Shown: piece by piece, positions 32,581 to 39,456 of the stretch
Position numbering within the stretch: the stretch's first letter is position 1
How the letters are laid out: every line of letters begins with the position of its first letter
From: Ophiothrix spiculata
Taxonomy: Eukaryota > Echinodermata > Ophiuroidea > Amphilepidida > Ophiotrichidae
Assembly: GCA_000969725.1 (NCBI GenBank)
Contig: JXSR01S066612.1
DNA: 39,456 nt
Strand: one strand, 5' to 3'
Translations under genes and position numbers: made by a program
The notes under the pieces: model-generated
Seen by the model: the letters and a program-made list of their open reading frames with translations, nothing else
What the model was told of the DNA's origin: nothing
Database searches by the model: none

Positions 32581-32744
32581 TGTAAATCGGGGACACACAT
32601 CTGATTCTGCCAAGGCGATATGTGGACACACTGCCAACCGGGGATATCCCCATTTTCTCATTACCCCCATGAGATCGAAAATGCCATATAAATGTTAACA
32701 TTAAAATTGAAAGTTAATCTTATCAAAACCAAAGTATAAATAGT

Positions 32745-32800
32745 AAAATTACTCACGTTGACGTTTCGTACTCTATGGGCAGAGCACTTCTTCAGAACTA
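32745..32800 (-). mobile_element. possible retroelement terminal fragment
   Basis: Read on the minus strand, GTTCTGAAGAAGTGCTCTGC is followed by ACGAAACGTCAACGTGAG. A string reading CTGAAGAAG...CGAAACGT is common at the ends of Penelope-like elements in animals. There is no coding sequence nearby, so the call is tentative. Confidence 0.3.
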
Positions 32801-32869
32801 ATTTGGTCTGTTGGATTTCATCTGACATCTGTCACTAGATGACGAGTTGTAAGATGATGACGTCAGAAG

Positions 32870-33045
32870 AGGATATCCCCGATTGAAGGTGTATTGGGAT
32901 ATCCCCAGGTGATAGGGGTGTAATCACATTCGTATTTTGTGTATCCCCAGTTCGCCGGTGTGTAACCACATTCAAATGTCCCCGTTTGGATAGGTGTGTA
33001 CAGATATCCCTGATTCACAAGTTTTACAAGTAGGGGTGTGTGGTT
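32870..33045. repeat. degenerate short tandem repeat with TATCCCC
   Basis: Five loosely spaced units begin with (GA)TATCCCC, GTCCCC or TATCCCT, and most contain GGTGTGTA. Two contain CACATTC. Inverted relatives (GGGGATATCCCC, GGGGACACA) lie just upstream at 32589-32652. The minus frame 32863-33090 shows a repeated YTP pattern because of this DNA repetition. Confidence 0.55.
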
Positions 33046-33320
33046 ATCTTGTCGTGTATAGCATATCGAGAGTAGATTTGCTAGTCTCACATGTTTTAAG
33101 TAATCACAGCAAATATTTTTGTCATTCCAAGGTGGTATATTGTCAATATAGTTCAGTCACTGACCTCATTAGAATACTAATTGTGTTAGGTTGTCAGCAA
33201 TTAAGTTACCCAGTCATTAGATGTTTGTGATGAGGAGCTAATTGAATCACTGGTTTGTCCTCCTTTTCACAACATTTGGCAATGCCAAGACGCATCATCT
33301 ATACCTCAAGACAGCCATGA
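33046..33320. other. non-coding stretch
   Basis: Nothing recognised. The 78-codon plus frame that ends here has no domain. Confidence 0.35.
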
Positions 33321-33645
33321 AAATTTGTTTTCTACATAGAGTGAACAATTGTGCAGGAACATGTCTTGGCCATATGAGGAAAAAAAACATTTCATTTATA
33401 AATTTAAAGAGAAATTTACACTAGTATTAAAACAAATCGCTGTATGTATTTTAAAACCAACTTCAATAGCCAAAAATTCTTAAGTTTTTAAATTTGTTTT
33501 CAAAGTGAACAATTGTGCAGGAACATGTCTTGGCTATATGAGGAAAAAAAATATTTCATTTACAAATTTAAAGAGAAATTTACACTAGTATTAAAACAAA
33601 TCGCTGTATGTATTTTAAAACCAACTTTAATAGCCAAAATTTTTG
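33321..33645. repeat. 164-bp tandem duplication
   Basis: Unit 1 (33321-33489) and unit 2 (33490-33645) share GTGAACAATTGTGCAGGAAC (33341 and 33505) through CAAATCGCTGTATGTATTTT with very few substitutions. The near identity points to a recent duplication. It lies about 560 bases upstream of the adenylyl cyclase-like exon. Confidence 0.92.
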
Positions 33646-34205
33646 TTTTTACAGATTGATGAATATAGAGGATCATGCAAATGAGGGATCACAAGAGTCA
33701 AGCAGATGTCACTGGAGTTTTGTCCTGGATAATAAGGATTTATGAATTTGCATTGCAGATTATAGATTGATGAAAATGAACCATGGATCAACAGCTCATC
33801 AATGGGAACAGTCAAAACATCAAGATACGAGATAAGCATCAAAGTAGCGTCTTGTGATATGATGGGATGTATCTGACAAGTGCTTGTCACGCCTGGCTTT
33901 TCCTACTGTATGTTCCAATCAAACGTACCACTTGACTTATTGCTGCATAGATGCATTGAGCCTATATGAAACAGGTTGAATGAATTGAATTAATTAAATT
34001 GGAATAACCTTTGAGAACTACCCAAGGCATACATGCTTCAGAATATGGCATTCTTTACTTGATCATCACAGGATTGCTATCTCACGATTCTAAAGTTGGA
34101 TAATACAACAGTGCTATTTTTAAATTTACAATCCCATTCTAAAGTTCTACATCTTTGAATGGCATGTGATGAACTTTGCCACCTCAAGTGTGCTGATTTC
34201 TGACA
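33646..34205. other. region upstream of the coding exon
   Basis: No coding sequence recognised. It would contain the 5' UTR or promoter of the exon at 34206 if that is a first exon. No clear TATA box with initiator could be placed. A pentamer-like run TGAATGAATTGAATTAATTA at 33977-33996 resembles a LINE tail but lacks an AATAAA. Confidence 0.4.
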
Positions 34206-34475
34206 ATGAAGGAGGAATACTATCACATGGGCACAATGCAAGGGGAGCACGTCAGCTTTGATTCCTTGGATGATATTTTAGAGGAACGAGGAGATACCAC
34301 TGACCATGGAGGCTGGTCTCTTATTAATTTACGCAAAAAATTCAGTGATATGGGCATAGAGGATTTATATACCAAGTATGTGGATCAGCTAAGACGAACG
34401 CTGTTATCTTTGTTGTGCCTCATGAGTGCAATCTATGGAATAACACTTATTGTACTTTCTGCTGTATATCAGTTG
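34206..34475 (+). CDS. first coding exon of a probable membrane adenylyl cyclase-like protein
   Basis: This 90-codon exon ends exactly at a consensus donor (CAGTTG then GTAAGT at 34476), phase 0. The start is supported by an in-frame TGA 12 bases upstream (34194-34196) and an A at -3. Residues 1-50 are acidic and hydrophilic. Residues 51-64 read IEDLYTKYVDQLRR, and residues 65-90 form one hydrophobic helix. Animal membrane adenylyl cyclases, which make cAMP from ATP at the plasma membrane, often have a similar LYxxY and basic residues just before their first helix (for example type 3). That is the basis of the call, and it is only a short resemblance. The catalytic domains would lie beyond this window; no further exon was recognised. 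Another multi-pass membrane protein is possible. Confidence 0.5.
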
Positions 34476-37400
34476 GTAAGTAGAAACAGTTTTTGTCTAC
34501 CATTTGAATAACTTACAGTACTTTTCTTGGGGGAAAACAAGATTTGCTAAAATCTGATTAGGTGATTATAAACATTTATTAGGGGTCCGCTTCAAACCTG
34601 AACCGGTGATTGCCTGCTGGTTCTGGCCGGTTCAACTGTTGAAAGCCAGACAACCGCCAGTTGAATTTTGAAACGGCCGTTTAGATGCATCCATCTAATT
34701 CAGTACTTATTGCTACTTTAGCATAGCATTTATGCCAGTGAAATAGGAGGTTTGTCTCATATTTCTCTTCAATACATTTCCCCATTGATCATTACTCCCC
34801 AAGTTTTTTGGGGTAATTAAACAAATTGCATTTAATCTGAAACAACCAGATTGTAATCCGCTTTACATGGTAAGTTAGCAACCTGAATGTTTATATCAGA
34901 CATTTGTTTATTTTCTAAATTATCATTGATTTTGAGGATCTTTCCTCGGCATTACATGATTCTTCATTTTCTTGTTACACTTGTTATTTCCGAGATTTTC
35001 CATTTTCAATATCATGGAAAAACGAAGGCTTTAGCTTATATCTTCTCACAGCTATATTTCCATATAGTGGAGGCTGGAATAGATTAAAAAACGAGATGCA
35101 ATCCAGGTATTTTGGCAGTTTAAAACAGTATCCCTTCATTGCTGGTATGGCTTCCTGTGTTGCCTCAACAGACTGATATCTATTTACACTAGCTTCTGAT
35201 AAATGTGCCCTTAGAGACGCAATCTGCTAGTTCTTATAGCGGACAGAATAAGTCATGCACAAAAACCAGGATGTGCAGAATAATATTGACAGCATGACAA
35301 AAACACAAAGCCAATGTATGGTGCTCACATGGGACTCAAAGTGCTAGATGGGGGTGTATTCAAACAATTGTTTTGCTATTATGTGAAATGATGAAGAGCC
35401 TGAGAATAATATTGACAATTGATAAAAGGACGTACAATATGTGACGTCCTATACATTTGTGTTCATCTGGGATTAAAATGATGATGTTTTGTTTTTTCTT
35501 CAAGGGGCTGTTTGTTTGAAAAGGTTAAACTTGTGCAAAGGGTGTATTGTTTGTAAAATATTGAAAATCAACAACCACAGGGCTAACAACTATAGTCACT
35601 AATGCATTTTGAACTCATTTGGGACTTTATCGGAGATACAGTCTTATTTCTTACTTTTTGTATTTAAAGCATTGTTTTAATACAAGCTCATCATAATATT
35701 ATAGAGTGATCATACAAATCAGGCCATGATACAAATGACTAGTCTTGCGGAACTGATTTTTGGTCAAAAATAGGGTCTATGGAACTGATGTTTTTTTCGA
35801 ATTGAGGTCTCTCAAATATCCACAAGAGGTAATTTTGTTCAACCAGTGATTTTTATTGAAGCTAAGATGTCACAATATTTTGCCAAGTTGATGGGAAAAA
35901 ATTCTGCATGTCTACAGCTTTGACATGTTTTTCAAGTATCCAGTAAATATCTGGTAACGTGTCAATATTCTTTATTTGTCAAACTTTTCCTTATTTGATT
36001 TCAACAAACACTTGTGAAGCACCTAAAGACAAGAAGAAATCTTTCGAGTAGCTGCTAGCATAGTTTCCCACAATATTTGTAAATGATGACCCAAATTGGA
36101 GCATATTGTAGCATGATTTGCTTTTGTCAGAAATGCGCTGTCTAGGGAATGAGAGAGAGAGAGGTCTTATGACATCCAGGCTATCATTTCAAACACATAT
36201 TAACATTTCATCTTATTTTATTTTGTCACAATGTGGCGGATAATCTGGAAAACTGGGGCATGAAATAGGGCAAGTTAAAGGTACCAGCCATGATTCATTG
36301 TGGATATGGACTATTGTGAAAACTTATTTGAACCAAGGAAAGACGTGATAAAATCAAGGCAAAACAAAAAAGTTGTTCTGAAAGAAAAAAAACACCTCAT
36401 TTTCTTAACTGCCAGTAGTGCGTCTATCTTTTCTTAACTTTCAGATACCGTTGAATTTTAATTTGTTGAAAATTGTTGATTACTTTGAAACTTGTTGGTT
36501 TATTTAAAACTATTATTCTTTACGCATAGTTACGTATAGTCCAACTATGATCTCTTCACTTAAATATAGTGATCTACAAACAAACAAAAAGTTGTGAGAA
36601 TTTTGAGAATTAATTGAGCATTTCCAGAAACACTGTCATAAAATTATTACTTCTCTGGTAAAATATTTATTCAAAACATATAGAATAATATCTTTTACTT
36701 TAAAATATTTAAGTTCAGCAGAAATGTAAGAGGAAATACTTTCTAAAAATGCAATAAAATTGTTGAGGGTCATAAAAAGTTGTATTTGTGACTATAAATA
36801 CTCGGTCTAAGCTTGGCTTGCAAGGGAAGTTAGAGATATTTAGCTAAAAATGTTCAAACCCTGATGAAATTAAACCTTCCATTGCAATTTAAGGATGGTT
36901 TTTGAATCATCAATGCAATAAATCAGAACCCAAATGTAATCATGTGAATGGTAGTTTCTGTACAACATAATTTTTAGTATTCATTTTTAGTACATTAGGG
37001 CAAAAATTCAGTTTCTCCCCAACACAATTCTTTATAAGTGTTATTAGTAGCTGTGTAAAGGAATGAGCAAAGGAAATTAATATGCATCAGCTAATTCATT
37101 TTCAAATTAGTTTATTCATACATTCATAAATAATAAATTTGCATAATTTTGATGATAATTTTTATTGAAATTTTGATTTTTGGTGTATATTGAGAAGAGT
37201 AGGAATTTAGCTTGTATTTATGTCATACATGATAATTCTGCTATGGCCATCCAATTACTTTTTGATATTTTGATTTTGCCGCTGTGTAAATCGTATGTCG
37301 CTCATAGAAGGTGAGTTATTGTACCTGATTTGATCACAGCAAGTTGCAATAGACGCTACTTGAAATGCAGACATGTGGACATTGTTTGCACTTAAAAATG
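34476..37400 (+). other. putative first intron / non-coding stretch
   Basis: It begins with GTAAGT directly after the coding exon. No later exon with a convincing acceptor and frame was found up to the satellite, so the intron would be longer than 2.9 kb or the gene is interrupted. The short frames at 34887-35087 and elsewhere have no domain. A dispersed repeat copy lies at 35742-35812. Confidence 0.45.
35742..35812 (+). repeat. dispersed repeat, copy 2
   Basis: It shares AACTGATTTTTGG, TAGGGTCTATGGAACTGAT and ATTGAGGTCTC with the minus strand of 12617-12690. The source is unknown. Confidence 0.7.
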
Positions 37401-39456
37401 CACACAATGTATGCGTCAAGTGAAGATTTACGCCATCTGCTTGGATATCAGGCTAAACTCCGAACATATCCGGAGGTATAATAACTCTGCTCCATGAGCG
37501 TCAACAAGATGGTGGCGAGTACAGATTCCCCTTTATAATTTCCTTGTAGTCATCTCAGGCTTCTGAGAAACCAAGGCCACAATTCAAGCGCTGTATTAAT
37601 TCTTACTTGTATTTTGCTAACACTGTGTATGATACAGTGTGGGCAAACACAAGATGTAACTAAATTTAATCTAATTGCTAATGAGGACACAGCGAGCTCC
37701 CAGCAGTGCAATAGGTAGTAGGTCTTGAAATAGTAATCAACCCAATGTAGAATAAACTGTGTAACAAAGTAGGTCACTAAGAATCTGTGGTGTGTATGCA
37801 GTTGGGTAGCTGACTTGGATAATTCCTGAAGTGAAAAGACACCTTAAAAAGTCATTGACACCTTCAAGTGGCTAATATGTAATCAGATAGTCCTCGCGAA
37901 TTTTAAACACTCTTGTGAAGCAAGCTTTCGTAAGGATACCTGCAGCACTTATATAGGTCACGCAATTGTCAATTGCGTGAAACAAAACGCACACTGTATA
38001 TGTGTCAAGTGAAGATTTTTGCCATCTGCCTAGATATCAGACCAAATCCCAATTAGAAACTAGTAACATATCCGTAGTACAATAACTCTGCTCCATGAGC
38101 AACAAGCTGGCGGTGAGTACAGATTCCCCTTTATAATTTCCTTGTGGTCATCTCAGGCTTCTGAGAAACTGAGGCCACAAATCAAGCTCTATTTTAATTC
38201 TAACTTGTATTTTGCTGACACTGTGTATGATACAGCGTGGGCAAACACAAGATATAACTAAATTTAATCTAATTGCTAATGAGGACACAGCGAGCTCCCA
38301 GCAGTACAATAGGTAGTAGGTCTTGAAATATTAATCAACCCAATGTAGAGTAAACTGTGTAACAAAGTAGGTCACTAAGAATCTGTGGTGGGTATGCAGC
38401 CTGGTAGCTGACTGGGATAATTCCTGTAGTGAAAAGACACCTTAAAAAGTCATTGACACCTTCAAGTGGCTAATTTGTAATCAGATAGTCATGAATTTTA
38501 AACACTCTTGTGAAGCAAGCTTTAGTTAGGATACCTGCAGCACTTATATAGGTCATGCAATTGACAATTGCATGAAACAAAACACACACTGTATATGCGT
38601 CAAGTGAAGATTTTTGCGATATGCTTAGATATCAGAAAAAATCCCAATTAGAAACTAGTAACATATCCATAGTACAATAACTCTGCTACATGAGCAACAA
38701 GATGGTGGCGAGTACAGATTCCCCTTTACAATTCCCTTGTGATCATCTCAGGCTTCTGAGAAACAGAGGCCACAAATCAAGCACTGTATTAATTCTAGCT
38801 TGTATTTTGCCGATACTGTGTATGATACAGTGTGGACAAACACAAGATGTAACTAAATTTAATCTAATTGCTAATCAGGACACTGTGAGCTCCCAGCAGT
38901 GCAATAGGTAGTAGGTCTTGAAAAATTAATCAACCCAATGTAGAATAAACTGTGTACCAAAGTAGGGCACTAAGAATCTGTGGTGGGTATGCAGCCGGGT
39001 AGCTGGCTGGGATAATTCCTGTAGTGAAAAGACACCTTAAAAGGTCATTGACACCTTCAAGTGGCTAATTTGTAATCAGATAGTCATGAATTTTAAACAC
39101 TCTTGTGAAGCAAGCTTTCGTAAGGATACCTGCAACACTTATATAGGTCACGCAATTGACAATTGCGTGAAACAAAACGCACACTGTATATGCGTCAAGT
39201 GAAGATTTTTGCGATCTGCTTAGATATCAGACCAAATCCCAATTAGAAACTAGTAGCATATCTGTAGTACAATAACTCTGCTCCATGAGCGTCAAAAAGA
39301 TGGTGGCGAGTATAGATTCCCCTTTATAATATCCTTATTGTCATCTCAGTCTTCTGAGAAACCGAGGCAACAAATCAAGCACTGTTTTAATTCTAGCTTG
39401 TATTTTGCCGATGCTGTGTGCATGATACAGTGTGCGCAGTCACAAGATGTAACTAA
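37401..39456. repeat. ~595-bp satellite array, 3.5 monomers, runs off the window
   Basis: Monomers start at CACAC...GTCAAGTGAAGA at 37401, 37990, 38585 and 39180, spacings 589, 595 and 595. The fourth is cut by the window end. Conserved blocks include AATAACTCTGCTCCATGAGC, GTACAGATTCCCCTTTA, AACTAAATTTAATCTAATTG and AGGACACAGCGAGCTCCCAG. Each unit junction has a 23-base palindrome (37958-37980, 38553-38575, 39148-39170), and each unit an ACACTGT-type inverted repeat around TATGAT. A 73-codon frame in monomer 3 (38690-38911) is closed by TAA in the others and is not taken as a gene. Confidence 0.95.

Noticed and set aside
33977-33996. TGAAT-like run as another LINE 3' tail
   Set aside because: Units are irregular and no AATAAA precedes it, unlike the three accepted tails.
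38690-38911. 73-codon plus-strand frame in satellite monomer 3 with a hydrophobic segment
   Set aside because: The matching frame in the other monomers is closed by a TAA in CTTTATAA and by further stops, so it is open here only by a base change.

Overview
The window is eukaryotic, AT-rich, and made mostly of repeats. It contains several LINE 3' ends with a polyadenylation signal, a tRNA-headed SINE, many short inverted-repeat DNA transposons, minisatellite and satellite arrays, and one exon with a GT splice donor. I see no bacterial operon, phage or CRISPR array. The SINE tail ending in ATT repeats and the mixture of hAT, mariner and TTAA-type miniature elements would fit a marine invertebrate, most likely a deuterostome such as an echinoderm. 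That placement is inference only.

Layout: 1-5070 is AT-rich non-coding DNA with a 135-bp inverted-repeat element (2785), a TGTGACCC-end element (3735) and a short tandem duplication (4157). About 5072-7600 is a sharply GC-rich island of nested tandem repeats: two units of roughly 360-390 bp, then long units separated by 31-bp dyad boxes. It resembles an rDNA-type intergenic spacer, but no rRNA gene is visible. 7728-8346 is a ~125-bp tandem repeat interrupted by a TTAA-flanked MITE. 8683-8850 is another MITE. 9126-10556 is a 5'-truncated LINE on the minus strand. 10.9-19.1 kb carries a foldback, a mariner-type MITE, a 1-kb mariner-like element, two copies of one SINE family, a LINE tail and further MITE copies. 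20105-20941 is a 52-bp minisatellite of 16 units. 21395-21859 and 23530-23852 are elements with 8-bp target duplications. 24.8-25.0 kb and 31.0-31.3 kb hold more copies of the TTAA MITE. 27384-28570 is a second, CR1/L2-like LINE fragment. 30278-30346 is a near-perfect hairpin. 33321-33645 is a 164-bp tandem duplication. 37401 to the window end is a ~595-bp satellite.

Only one stretch looks like a host protein-coding gene: the exon at 34206-34475. It encodes an acidic N-terminus, an LYxxY segment and a first membrane helix, and ends exactly at a GTAAGT donor. It resembles the start of a membrane adenylyl cyclase, but only moderately. No later exon could be recognised downstream. All other open frames are transposon remnants or chance frames.

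I did not find a convincing new multi-gene system. The most unusual signals are structural: the GC-rich island with dyad boxes, the MITE with a native empty-site comparison beside it, the satellite palindrome that changes symmetrically between monomers, and the perfect 30-bp-arm hairpin.
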